DNA of 44,947 nucleotides from CAZHLD01 sp964533185 (GTDB lineage Bacteria > Acidobacteriota > Terriglobia > Acidiferrales > UBA7541): assembly GCA_964533185.1 (NCBI GenBank), contig CAZHLD010000021.1, positions 1-44,947 on the forward strand, written 5' to 3'. The notes under the pieces are model-generated. The model was not told the DNA's origin. It was given only the letters and a program-made list of their open reading frames with translations, and made no database searches. Each line of letters starts with the position of its first letter. The first letter of the stretch is position 1. Positions 15,002-22,879 of this stretch are shown piece by piece. The translations under genes were made by a program, and so were the position numbers.

Positions 15002-17977
15002 ATGTCGCGCATGGGCAAGCTGCTGGAGATGCCGCGACCCGACGATCCCTTTGAGCTGCTGAACCCGCAGCAGCGCGAAGCGGTGAAGCACGGCGACGGG
15101 CCGTTGCTGGTGGTGGCGGGCGCGGGAACGGGCAAGACGCGCGTGATTACCGAGCGTATCCGTTACCTTCTCGAATCGCAGCAAGACCTCGAAGGCCGGA
15201 ACATCCTCGGGCTGACCTTCACGGACAAAGCGGCGGGAGAGATGAAGCACCGCGTGGTGCGCTCGGTGGGCGAGCGCGCCAAACAGGTGGTGCTGAGCAC
15301 GTTCCATTCGTTCTGCCTGAACCAGGTGCTCTTGCAGGTGAACCCGGGACTGAAAGCGTTCGACAATGTGGACCACTGGATTCTGCTGCGACGCAACATG
15401 GCGCGGCTGGGGCTCGAGCACTTCCGCCGGCTGGCCGAGCCGGGCCAGTTCCTGAGCGACTTCGTACAATTTTTCGAACGCTGCCAGGACGAGCTGGTCA
15501 CGCCGGACGACTATGAGCGCTGGGTCGGGCAGCTTCGCGCGCGCTACGAAAAGGAAAAGTCGCAGCTCGGCGAAGAAGCGCGGGCGGCGCAGGAGAAAGA
15601 GCTTGCCCTGCAGGAAGAGATTGCGCGTGCCTATCGCGCCAGCGATGCGCTGCTGCGCGACCGAGGTGGCGTGACCTTTGGCGGGCACCTGCTCGAGACG
15701 GTGCGAGAACTGGAAACCAACCGCGAGCTGCTCGCGCTGCTACGCGAGCGCTTCCGCTACATCCTGGTGGACGAGTTTCAAGACACCAACATCGCGCAGC
15801 TCGAGCTTCTGTGGCTGCTGGCCGGTGAGCACCGCAACCTGGTGGCCGTGGGAGACGATGACCAGGCTATCTACCGCTTCCGGGGAGCGTCGTTCGGCAG
15901 CTTCACGATTTTCCTAGAGCGATTTGTGGGAGTGCGCGTCGGGACGGGCGACCCGGCGCGGCACATCCGGCTGCTCACACAGAACTACCGCTCGACGCAG
16001 CGCGTGCTGCGCGTGGCAGGTCAGGTGATCGCGCAGAACGAGAGGTCGCCTCTGCTGCCCGCCAAACTTCTGTCCACTTACAAGCCCGACGGAGAGAAGG
16101 TGCGCATCGTTGAGCTGGGCAGCCCGGCCGAGGAGGCCTGCTGGGTGGCCGACGAAATCGAGCGGCTGCACCGCGCGGGCGAGCGATGGGGCTCGCAGGC
16201 CGTGCTCTACCGGATGCACGCGCACCGCGACCTGCTGGTGGAGGAGCTGCGCGCGCGGAAGATTCCGTTTGTGATTCGCAACCTTTCCATCCTGGGCAAC
16301 CGGCTGGTGCGCGACCTGCTGGCCTACCTGCGGCTCGTCGCCAACCCTTCCGACAACGTGGCCTGCGCGCGCGTGCTGGCGGCGCCGGGCTGGGGCTTCC
16401 AGGCCGCAGACCTGGTGCGGCTGGCCGAGCGCGCGTCGAAGAGCCGCGGGATGGCGATCTGGGATGCGCTCGAAAGCGCGCAGGGCGAGCTGGTGTTCAC
16501 GCAGGATGGGCGGAAAACAGCGGAGCTGATTGACTTCGTCATTGGCCTGCGCAAGAAGACCAAGCGCGTCCGCGCCAGCGAAGTGTTCGACGAGCTGGCC
16601 GTGGGGCTCAACCTGGGCGTGGAAGCCCGCGAGGAGGACCGGAAATACCTGACGCGCCTCAGGGAATTTGTGCGCGAATGGGAGATAAAAAGCGAAGAGA
16701 AAAGTCTGGCAGCGCTGGTTGAGTACCTCGAATACTTCGAGCAGGCCGGCGGGCAAATCAACCTCGAAGAAGAAGCCGAGCCGGACGCAGCACAATTGAT
16801 GACCGTGCACGCGGCCAAAGGGCTCGAGTTCGACCACGTGTTTGTGATCCGGCTGGTGAACGGAGCGTTTCCGACGCGGAAGCGCGAGCCGGTGCTGGAG
16901 TTCCCCGAAGAGCTGATGAAGGAGGAGCGGCCGCAGGGCGAGTTCCACATTCAGGAAGAGCGGCGGCTGTTCTACGTGGCGCTGACGCGGGCGCGCAATC
17001 GACTGACGCTGACGACCATGCTGAACAAGCGCAGCAAGCCTTCGCCGTTTGTGGACGACATCAAGATGGATGCGCAGATGGCGCAGGCGCACGTGCAACA
17101 AATCGCGCCACAAGTGAAGCCGAAGCCGCGCCCGGCGGCGCGGTCACAGCGCACCTCGAACGAGCTCTTCGCGGCCGACCCCGGCGCGTCGCGCGTCAAT
17201 TCGCGAATCGCTGAGTGGGCCGAGCGGTTTCATCCGGCGGCGGACGAGCCGTTGCAACTGAGCGCATCGGCGATTGACACGTACCAGTCGTGTCCGCAGA
17301 AATATCTTTTCCAGAGTGTTTGGAGCATCCGCAGCGGGCCGCAGGCGGCGATGACGTTTGGCAGCGTGATGCACAACACCATCCGGCAGTTCATCGCCGA
17401 GCTGCGCAAGAAGCGGCGCCTCGCCTGGGAAGAGGTGGAGGGTATCTACCAGCGCGAGTGGTCGTCCGCCGGCTTTGAAGATGAATATCAGGAGCAAGCG
17501 TACAAGAAGGAAGGGCTGGAGCAATTGCAGGCGTTCTATGAAAGCGTGATGCAGGAGCCGCCGGACGCCATCGCGCAGGAAAAATACTTCGAGCTGCCAA
17601 TGGAAAACAACGTGGTGGTCACCGGGCGAATTGACCAGATCAACCGGCTGGGGCCGGAAGGCGAAGAGGTGGTGGACTATAAGACGGGCAAGCCCAAGGT
17701 GGAGCGCGACGCCCAGAAGAGCCTGCAACTCAGTATCTATGCGCTGGCCGCCCGTGAGCAACTGAACCTGAACCCGGCGCGGCTGGTGTTCTACAACTTG
17801 AAGAGCAACGATGCGGTTGCGTCTTCGCGCGACTCGAAACAGCTCGACGAGGCCCGGCAGAAGGTGCAGGAGGTTGCGGCGGACATCCGCGCGGGCGAGT
17901 TCCCCGCGCGGCCGGGGTTTTTGTGCAAGTACTGCGAGTACGAGGCCATTTGCCCGGCGCATGAAGACGCGGAGTAG
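15002..17977 (+). CDS. UvrD/PcrA-type helicase fused to a RecB-family (PD-(D/E)xK) nuclease
   Basis: 991 residues. The SF1A helicase core shows Walker A (AGAGTGKT, 39-46), LTFTDKAAGEM, STFHSF, the DEFQDT Walker B near 255, GDDDQAIYRFRGA, QNYRST, TVHAAKGLEFDHVF near 600 and VALTRARNRL. The last ~240 residues form a RecB-type nuclease: SCPQKYLF near 762, GRIDQI and VVDYKTGK near 880-900 (the catalytic Asp and D-x-K), and CKYCEYEAICP at the end. The lone Cys of SCPQKY plus C-x2-C-x5-C matches the 4Fe-4S staple of AddB-type nucleases. It probably processes DNA ends or repair intermediates. A second ATG at 15011 is possible; no ribosome site distinguishes the two. Confidence 0.92.
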   Translation: MSRMGKLLEMPRPDDPFELLNPQQREAVKHGDGPLLVVAGAGTGKTRVITERIRYLLESQQDLEGRNILGLTFTDKAAGEMKHRVVRSVGERAKQVVLSTFHSFCLNQVLLQVNPGLKAFDNVDHWILLRRNMARLGLEHFRRLAEPGQFLSDFVQFFERCQDELVTPDDYERWVGQLRARYEKEKSQLGEEARAAQEKELALQEEIARAYRASDALLRDRGGVTFGGHLLETVRELETNRELLALLRERFRYILVDEFQDTNIAQLELLWLLAGEHRNLVAVGDDDQAIYRFRGASFGSFTIFLERFVGVRVGTGDPARHIRLLTQNYRSTQRVLRVAGQVIAQNERSPLLPAKLLSTYKPDGEKVRIVELGSPAEEACWVADEIERLHRAGERWGSQAVLYRMHAHRDLLVEELRARKIPFVIRNLSILGNRLVRDLLAYLRLVANPSDNVACARVLAAPGWGFQAADLVRLAERASKSRGMAIWDALESAQGELVFTQDGRKTAELIDFVIGLRKKTKRVRASEVFDELAVGLNLGVEAREEDRKYLTRLREFVREWEIKSEEKSLAALVEYLEYFEQAGGQINLEEEAEPDAAQLMTVHAAKGLEFDHVFVIRLVNGAFPTRKREPVLEFPEELMKEERPQGEFHIQEERRLFYVALTRARNRLTLTTMLNKRSKPSPFVDDIKMDAQMAQAHVQQIAPQVKPKPRPAARSQRTSNELFAADPGASRVNSRIAEWAERFHPAADEPLQLSASAIDTYQSCPQKYLFQSVWSIRSGPQAAMTFGSVMHNTIRQFIAELRKKRRLAWEEVEGIYQREWSSAGFEDEYQEQAYKKEGLEQLQAFYESVMQEPPDAIAQEKYFELPMENNVVVTGRIDQINRLGPEGEEVVDYKTGKPKVERDAQKSLQLSIYALAAREQLNLNPARLVFYNLKSNDAVASSRDSKQLDEARQKVQEVAADIRAGEFPARPGFLCKYCEYEAICPAHEDAE

Positions 17978-17984
17978 GAACAAG

Positions 17985-18010
17985 GCCTTCAGCCTTCAGC
18001 AGTCAGTTCG
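17985..18010. repeat. TCAG-stutter intergenic repeat, copy 2
   Basis: CCTTCAGCCTTCAGCAGTCAG just after the helicase stop. Confidence 0.55.
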
Positions 18011-18038
18011 AAGATCCTTCCTGCTTGATTCCGACGAC

Positions 18039-18077
18039 AAAAAGAAAGCGGGGCATCCGCCGTGGCGGATGCCCCGC
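18039..18077 (-). terminator. Rho-independent terminator of the candidate small RNA
   Basis: 14-bp perfect stem (18048-18061 with 18064-18077; the inner pairs form the loop), followed on the minus strand by TTTCTTTTT (18047-18039). Confidence 0.88.
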
Positions 18078-18206
18078 AGGGAATGGTCCCTAGTGGAGAA
18101 GGCTGGTTCCCTCTTTTCTAGGGAGCCTTCTTCACCGCGCATTTGCTCCGTGGAACTTTCTCCCCTCGGAGCCGAAGGAAAACTGCAAGCAGCTCACCTT
18201 CGATGG
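18039..18206 (-). ncRNA. Candidate small RNA, about 168 nt, own promoter and terminator
   Basis: Minus-strand unit between the VWA stop (18279) and the helicase stop (17977). A near-ideal promoter (18213-18241) starts it near 18206 and a strong terminator (18039-18077) ends it. Between them no open frame is credible but several stems can form in order: CGAAGG/CCTTCG, GCTCCG/CGGAGC with a GGGGA-containing loop, AGAAGGCT/AGCCTTCT extended by CCCT/AGGG, AGGGA/TCCCT, then the terminator. I do not recognise it as 6S, SRP, tmRNA or RNase P RNA. It has several GGA motifs, as in CsrA-binding sponge RNAs, but that is only a possibility. Confidence 0.6.
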
Positions 18207-18212
18207 TTCCTT

Positions 18213-18241
18213 TCTATACGAACCGGAAACTGCGATGTCAA
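18213..18241 (-). promoter_or_regulatory. Consensus sigma-70 promoter of the candidate small RNA
   Basis: Perfect TTGACA (18241-18236), exactly 17-base spacer, TATAGA (18218-18213). Confidence 0.75.
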
Positions 18242-18278
18242 GAAGAAAACTGCGCGGGAAAAGTGTGCAGTGCAGGTG

Positions 18279-19010
18279 TTACGGACGCGGGATGGCGTAG
18301 TAGCCTTCGCGCGCAAGCAAAACCAGTCCGCCACGCTTCACGCGCACTTCAATCGTGTGATATTCGGCGCGGCGATCGGTGTCCTGGGGCACATAGCCGA
18401 GGGTGTACTGGTTGCGGGCCTCTTCAGTGACGAGCGAATAGAGCCGCTCGAAGTCGGCGCGGCTGCGGGCGGAGAAGACGTCGCCGCCGGTGGCCCGCGC
18501 GTACTTCGCCAGCACGTTGTTCAGGGGGCTGAGAGCGCCTTCTCCGACGTTGATGGCATAGACGGAGATGTCCGCAGTGAGCAGCAGGCGAACCGTATCG
18601 GCAAACGAGTTGGTGTTGTAACGGGAGTTCTGGCCGTCGGAGATCAGGAAGATAATTTTGCGATGCTCGCGNNNNNNNNNNNNNNNNNNNNNNNNNNNNN
18701 NNNNNNNNNNNNNNNNNNNNNNNNNNNNNNNNNNNNNNNNNNNNNNNNNNNNNNNNNNNNNNNNNNNNNNNAAGAGCGCGACCTTCTGCTCGACGCCGTC
18801 CTCAAAGATGCGGAACTCGTCCAAGCGGATGTCGCCCACAAGACGGCCCTGCGCGTCCTTCACAGTGACGGGGACGACCACCAGCTCCACGGTGGCGCGG
18901 ATGCGCGCGCGGGGGTCGTCCTGAGGCGGGGCGACTTGCTGGAGCGCAGCGGCCGAAGCCACCAGGCTCAGCGAGAGCACGACCGCGAGGGTTTTCGGTG
19001 GACAAATCAT
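18279..19010 (-). CDS. VWFA-related (acidobacterial) von Willebrand A protein, interrupted by gap
   Basis: ATG at 19010, signal peptide in residues 1-22 (LAVVLSLSLVASAAALQ). The N-terminal strand region (VELVVVPVTVKDAQGRLVGDI, then FRIFEDGVEQKV) and the C-terminal end (TLGYVPQDTD, then VKRGGLVLLAREGYYA) are diagnostic for this acidobacterial family. The gap removes the MIDAS DxSxS segment; after it comes IIFLISDGQNSR and the rest of the VWA fold. By comparison with the neighbour at 19133, about 110-125 residues are missing, against 33 implied by the N run; continuity of frame through the N is chance. Secreted or periplasmic; family members' function is not established. Confidence 0.88.
   Translation of the reverse strand: MICPPKTLAVVLSLSLVASAAALQQVAPPQDDPRARIRATVELVVVPVTVKDAQGRLVGDIRLDEFRIFEDGVEQKVALXXXXXXXXXXXXXXXXXXXXXXXXXXXXXXXXXXREHRKIIFLISDGQNSRYNTNSFADTVRLLLTADISVYAINVGEGALSPLNNVLAKYARATGGDVFSARSRADFERLYSLVTEEARNQYTLGYVPQDTDRRAEYHTIEVRVKRGGLVLLAREGYYAIPRP
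18672..18771. other. Assembly gap (100 N) inside a VWA gene
   Basis: Exactly 100 N; the missing VWA-core sequence should be about 330-375 bases. Confidence 0.99.
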
Positions 19011-19132
19011 TGGTGGCCGGCCAGTATGTGGGATGCGTCGGAAGAGCGCGGAGTTTGCGAGCGAGCCGCGCGAGCGCATCCCGGCGTGTACGCGTTGCAT
19101 CTTAGCGAATAGTAGTCCAAGGCGATTATAGT

Positions 19133-20137
19133 ATGCGACTCCGCCCCATCCTCTCACTTGTGTGCGTAACAGTACTGGCAGCCGGCCTGTGTGCGGCGGT
19201 ACTCCGTGGTGAGCAAGCGCAGTCCGGAACACAAGCGCCGAAAGCGCCGGCGGCAGCCCAAGAGCCGCAGCAGCCGATCCGCGTGCAGGTGGAGCTGGTC
19301 AACCTGTTCGCGACTGTCCGCGACAACAAGAAACGCATCGTGCCGGGACTAGAGCTGGCGGACTTCCGCGTGCTCGAAGACGGCGTGGAGCAAAAGATCA
19401 CCAACTTTTCGCGGGAGACGAGCCTGCCAATCACGATGGGCCTGCTGATGGATACCAGCGGCAGCATCCAAAACCTGCTCGACGCCGAACAGGAAGCGGC
19501 CTCGCGGTTCCTCGAGCGCGTGATGCGGCCGAGCGATCTGGCGATGGTGATGTCCTTCGACACCGACGTAGACCTGCTGGCCGATTTCACTTCCGACCGC
19601 GCACAGCTCGAGCGAGCGATCCAACGGGCGCGGATCAACGCGCCGCAGTCGTCGGTTGCCGTGCAGGGTCCTTTTCCAACGGTCGCGCGTCGCTCCACAG
19701 CGTTCTACGACGCCGTGTATTTGGCCTGCCGGGAAAAACTGTCGGGCGAGGCCGGACGCAAATCACTGGTGATCCTGACCGACGCAGCGGACTACGGCAG
19801 CAAAGTGCGGTTGGAGGAAGCGCTCGAGACGGCGCAGCGCACCGATACCGTGGTCCACATCCTGCTGGTCTCTGACCCGCGCTTCGGCGGCGCCGACTGG
19901 GGTGTGGCGCGAAAGTTTGCCGACGAGACGGGCGGGCGAGTGATCGAGGTGCGCAACGATAAGCACCTCAAGGAAGCGTTTGATCAGATCTCCGAGGAGC
20001 TGCGCACGCAGTACACGCTGGGCTACTACTCATCGAACCCCGCACGCGATGGGAAATTCCGCAAAGTTAAAATTGAGGTGACCAAGCCGGACATGAAAGT
20101 GCTGGCGCGCAAGGGATACTACGCACCGAGAAACTGA
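19133..20137 (+). CDS. VWFA-related (acidobacterial) von Willebrand A protein
   Basis: 334 residues with a signal peptide (about 1-27), an N-terminal beta region (VELVNLFATVRDNKKRIV, FRVLEDGVEQKIT), and a VWA domain with the metal-binding DTSGS at about 106 and the later LVILTDAAD near 212. It closes with TLGYYSSNPARDGKFRKVKIEV and LARKGYYAPRN, the family signature. Divergent from the gapped copy (122 bases apart) and convergent with the 20311-21372 copy. Exported; VWA domains bind ligands through a metal ion. Monocistronic, with a TCAG repeat after the stop. Confidence 0.92.
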   Translation: MRLRPILSLVCVTVLAAGLCAAVLRGEQAQSGTQAPKAPAAAQEPQQPIRVQVELVNLFATVRDNKKRIVPGLELADFRVLEDGVEQKITNFSRETSLPITMGLLMDTSGSIQNLLDAEQEAASRFLERVMRPSDLAMVMSFDTDVDLLADFTSDRAQLERAIQRARINAPQSSVAVQGPFPTVARRSTAFYDAVYLACREKLSGEAGRKSLVILTDAADYGSKVRLEEALETAQRTDTVVHILLVSDPRFGGADWGVARKFADETGGRVIEVRNDKHLKEAFDQISEELRTQYTLGYYSSNPARDGKFRKVKIEVTKPDMKVLARKGYYAPRN

Positions 20138-20188
20138 GTTTTCAGTTGTCAGTCTTCAGTTGTCAGTCCTCACTTTTCAATTTTCAGC
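20138..20188. repeat. TCAG-stutter intergenic repeat, copy 3 (longest)
   Basis: Begins right after the stop: TTTTCAGTTGTCAGTC, TTCAGTTGTCAGTCC, then TTTTCAATTTTCAGC. Confidence 0.65.
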
Positions 20189-20232
20189 AAACAGAAAAGA
20201 GCCGCGGCCTGGGCGCGACAATATCCGTTCCC

Positions 20233-20283
20233 GTCATTCTGAGCCAAGTCCCGACTCTATCGGGACGCAGCGAAGAATCCCTT
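20233..20283. repeat. Palindromic intergenic repeat, family A, copy 2
   Basis: GTCATTCTGAGC, variable palindrome (GTCCCGA ... TCGGGAC), GCGAAGAATCCCT. Between two convergent VWA genes. Confidence 0.65.
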
Positions 20284-20310
20284 TGGATTTGTAGGGGCAG
20301 CGCAGAAGGG

Positions 20311-21372
20311 CTATTGGCCGGGGGGCTTGGCCGAGGTGGGCGTGATGAGGGCGGTGCGAGGGGCGTAATAGCCCTTGCGGGCGCGAACAGTCAGGCCCTT
20401 GCGGTCCACTTCGATTTTGATCTTGCGGAAGGCGCCGTCCACGGATTTGCTCTGCGGCACGTAGGCCAGTGAGTACTGGCTGCGGAGCTCGTCGCCGATG
20501 TCCTGGAACGACTGCGCGAGGTCGTCCACGCGATAGGGGAAGAAGGCGCGCCCGCCAGTTTCTTCTGTGAGCTGATCGAGCGTCTTGTCGCCGGCTTCCT
20601 TGTGAATCTTGCGGTTGACGCGTTTGGTGGGGTCGGCCGCTTCGGTGGCGGTGACCCACTGCGTGCTGGTGCTGATGGCGTAGATCACCACGCCGGCGCG
20701 CTGGCAGGCTTCGATGGCCTGGCTCCTGGCGCGATCGCTATGCGTATCGTCGCCATCGCTGATCACCACAAGAACGCGGCGAACCTCGGGGGTAGGGCCG
20801 GGGGGCATGGGCGGGTGGGCCAGGCGGTCGTTGCAGGCGAAGTAGATGCCGTCATAGAGCGCGGTGCCGCCGCCGGCCCGCTGGCGGTTGATGGCGTCGC
20901 GGAGCTTGTCCGTGTCACCGGTGTAGTCCTCAATGATGCTGGGCTCGTTGTCGAAGATCATCAGGAAAGCCAGGTCCTTGTTGCGCCGCAAGGTGCTGTA
21001 GAAGAAATCAATGGCGGCTTCCTGCTCAAACTTCAAGCGGTCGCGGATGCTGTTGGAGGTGTCAAGCAACAAGCCGACGCGCAGGGGCAGGTCGGTCTGG
21101 CGGCTAAAGAAGCGGATGTCCTGCGACGCGCCGTCCTCGGTGACTTTGAAGTTTTCCTTCTCGAGGTCGGTGACGAATTTCTGGCGGCGGTTCAGCACGG
21201 TGAAGATGACGTCCACCAGGCGGACTTCGGTGACGAAGGGAGGGCCTTGCTGCTGCGGCGCAGGCGGAGCGGGCTGCTGACCGGCCTGCTGGGCGCGTGC
21301 CGGTGTGAACGAAACCACCAGCGGCGCGCAGAGCGCGGCGCAGAGAACGGCGAAGAGCAGTGGGCGACGCAT
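20311..21372 (-). CDS. VWFA-related (acidobacterial) von Willebrand A protein
   Basis: 353 residues. Signal peptide about 1-28, a Gln/Pro-rich spacer (29-46), then VRLVDVIFTVLNRRQKFV and FKVTEDGASQDIRFFSR, the VWA domain with MIDAS DTSNS at about 107 and LVVISDGDDTHSD near 207, and the closing pattern SLAYVPQSKSVDGAFRKI / VRARKGYYAPR. Its ATG lies 7 bases after a perfect TATAAT with TTGACG 18 bases before that, so the mRNA should have almost no leader. The promoter overlaps the 3' end of rluD. The sole long tract after the VWA core is a 25-residue insert rich in charged residues (about 235-260). Confidence 0.92.
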   Translation of the reverse strand: MRRPLLFAVLCAALCAPLVVSFTPARAQQAGQQPAPPAPQQQGPPFVTEVRLVDVIFTVLNRRQKFVTDLEKENFKVTEDGASQDIRFFSRQTDLPLRVGLLLDTSNSIRDRLKFEQEAAIDFFYSTLRRNKDLAFLMIFDNEPSIIEDYTGDTDKLRDAINRQRAGGGTALYDGIYFACNDRLAHPPMPPGPTPEVRRVLVVISDGDDTHSDRARSQAIEACQRAGVVIYAISTSTQWVTATEAADPTKRVNRKIHKEAGDKTLDQLTEETGGRAFFPYRVDDLAQSFQDIGDELRSQYSLAYVPQSKSVDGAFRKIKIEVDRKGLTVRARKGYYAPRTALITPTSAKPPGQ

Positions 21373-21379
21373 CGTTTGA

Positions 21380-21409
21380 ATTATAGGTAGCCTCGCAGAG
21401 CAGCGTCAA
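21380..21409 (-). promoter_or_regulatory. Consensus promoter giving a leaderless VWA mRNA
   Basis: TTGACG (21409-21404), 18-base spacer, TATAAT (21385-21380), then 7 bases to the A of the ATG (21372). The predicted transcription start is the A or the G just before it. The TAA of rluD lies within the -10. Confidence 0.75.
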
Positions 21410-22391
21410 ATGCGCGGGCATCGCTGCCCAGGGTCGCGGCGAGTGTTTCGAGATACCCGCGCAACTCGGGCGGCAGCGGGGCGGAGACTTCCACCGTGGC
21501 CGCAGTACGCGGCTGCAAGAAACGGATGCGGGCGGCGTGCAGGAAGTTGCGTGGAAGCTGGGGAAGCAAGCCGCGGCCGGCGCGAGCCTCGCGCGGCGCA
21601 CCGTAGAGCGTATCGCCGACCACGGGGTGTCCCAACGCAGAGAAATGGACGCGAATCTGGTGGGTGCGTCCGGTGTGCAGGCGGATTTCGACCAGCGTGA
21701 AGCCTTCGAGGCGCGCCAGAACGCGCCAATCGGTGCGGGCCTCGCGGCCAGTGCGGCGACGCGCGGTCATGCGCGTGCGGCGACGGAGGTCGCGAGCGAT
21801 GGGCAGACCAATCGAACCAACGTCTTGCTTGAGGTGGCCGTGGACGAGCGCGAGGTAGGTTTTCTCGACCGTGCGGGAACTGAATTGTTCGGCCAGCGAG
21901 CGGTGAGCAGGATCGTTGCACGCGACAACCAGTACGCCGGACGTGGACTTGTCCAAGCGATGCACAATGCCGGGGCGCAAGTCGCCGCCAGCGCGGGAGA
22001 GTGTACCAAGATGATGCAATAAAGCATTGACCAGCGTACCGGTGGCGGTGCCAGCTCCGGCGTGGACGGCCATGCCTGCGGGCTTGTTCACCACGACCAC
22101 GTCTTCGTCCTGATAGAGGATTTCGAGCGGGAGGGCTTCGGGCGCGGCCGCGAGCGGCGGACGCGGGAGGATTTCCACGGCGATCACTTCGCCCGCGGCA
22201 ACGCGGTGCGCGCGCTTCGCAGCGGCACCGTTAATGCGGACATGGCCTTCGGCGATGAGCTCCTGGATGCGGGTGCGGCTGAGCTCGTGCAGTTGATGGG
22301 CGAGATAGAGGTCAAGGCGCTGGCCGGCGTCGGCAGGCGTGACGGCGAATTGGCGCAAGGAAGGCAAGGTCTCGTAGCCGTCCGTTTTCAA
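21381..22391 (-). CDS. rluD: RluA/RluD-family 23S rRNA pseudouridine synthase
   Basis: 336 residues. An S4 RNA-binding domain comes first (about 17-65, QRLDLYLAHQLHELSRTRIQELIAEG), then the synthase domain with the catalytic Asp in IVHRLDKSTSGVLVVA near 145 and the late TGRTHQIRVHF motif near 240. It isomerises uridines in rRNA; RluD-type enzymes act on helix 69. Its ATG overlaps the lspA stop by four bases (22388-22391), so it is coupled to ileS-lspA. The ileS-lspA-rluD order is common in bacteria. The assignment to RluD rather than another RluA-type enzyme rests on the S4 domain and context. Confidence 0.92.
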   Translation of the reverse strand: MKTDGYETLPSLRQFAVTPADAGQRLDLYLAHQLHELSRTRIQELIAEGHVRINGAAAKRAHRVAAGEVIAVEILPRPPLAAAPEALPLEILYQDEDVVVVNKPAGMAVHAGAGTATGTLVNALLHHLGTLSRAGGDLRPGIVHRLDKSTSGVLVVACNDPAHRSLAEQFSSRTVEKTYLALVHGHLKQDVGSIGLPIARDLRRRTRMTARRRTGREARTDWRVLARLEGFTLVEIRLHTGRTHQIRVHFSALGHPVVGDTLYGAPREARAGRGLLPQLPRNFLHAARIRFLQPRTAATVEVSAPLPPELRGYLETLAATLGSDARAFDAALRGYL

Positions 22392-22879
22392 TTCGAGGAC
22401 GAACGGCGCGGAAAGATCAAGTCAACGGCGAGCAACAGGGCGCCAATGCTGATGGCCGAGTCGGCGACGTTGAACGCCGGCCAGTGATAATTGCGCCAGT
22501 GCACGTCCACAAAGTCGATCACGCCGCCGTGAAGAAGTCGGTCGGCCAGATTGCCAGCGGCGCCGCCGAGGATCAGCGAAAGTGCAACCTGACTGCGCGT
22601 GCTGCCAGCGCGTCCAGTGACCAGCAGCCAGACCAGCAGGACAATAACGCCGGCTGCGCCCGCCGCGAGCAGCGCCGTCTGCCATTTCGAGTGCGAATCG
22701 GCCAGCAGGCCGAAGGCGATGCCGGGGTTATGTGTGTGAACGAAGTCGAGGAAGCCGTCGATGAGCGGGCGAACGTATCCTTCCGGCGTAAACCGCTCGA
22801 TGGCCGACTTCGAGGCGCGGTCGAGCGCAAGGATGGCGAGCGAAATCCAGAGCCATCGGTAGCGGCCCGGAGCGACCAT
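22388..22879 (-). CDS. lspA: Signal peptidase II (prolipoprotein signal peptidase)
   Basis: 163 residues, usual length, four membrane segments. The catalytic aspartates are in GGAAGNLADRLLHGGVIDFVD and FNVADSAIS; the AGNxxDR and NxAD patterns are diagnostic. It removes signal peptides from diacylglyceryl-modified prolipoproteins in the inner membrane. Its ATG overlaps the ileS stop (TGATG, one shared base) and its stop overlaps the rluD start. Confidence 0.95.
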   Translation of the reverse strand: MVAPGRYRWLWISLAILALDRASKSAIERFTPEGYVRPLIDGFLDFVHTHNPGIAFGLLADSHSKWQTALLAAGAAGVIVLLVWLLVTGRAGSTRSQVALSLILGGAAGNLADRLLHGGVIDFVDVHWRNYHWPAFNVADSAISIGALLLAVDLIFPRRSSSN

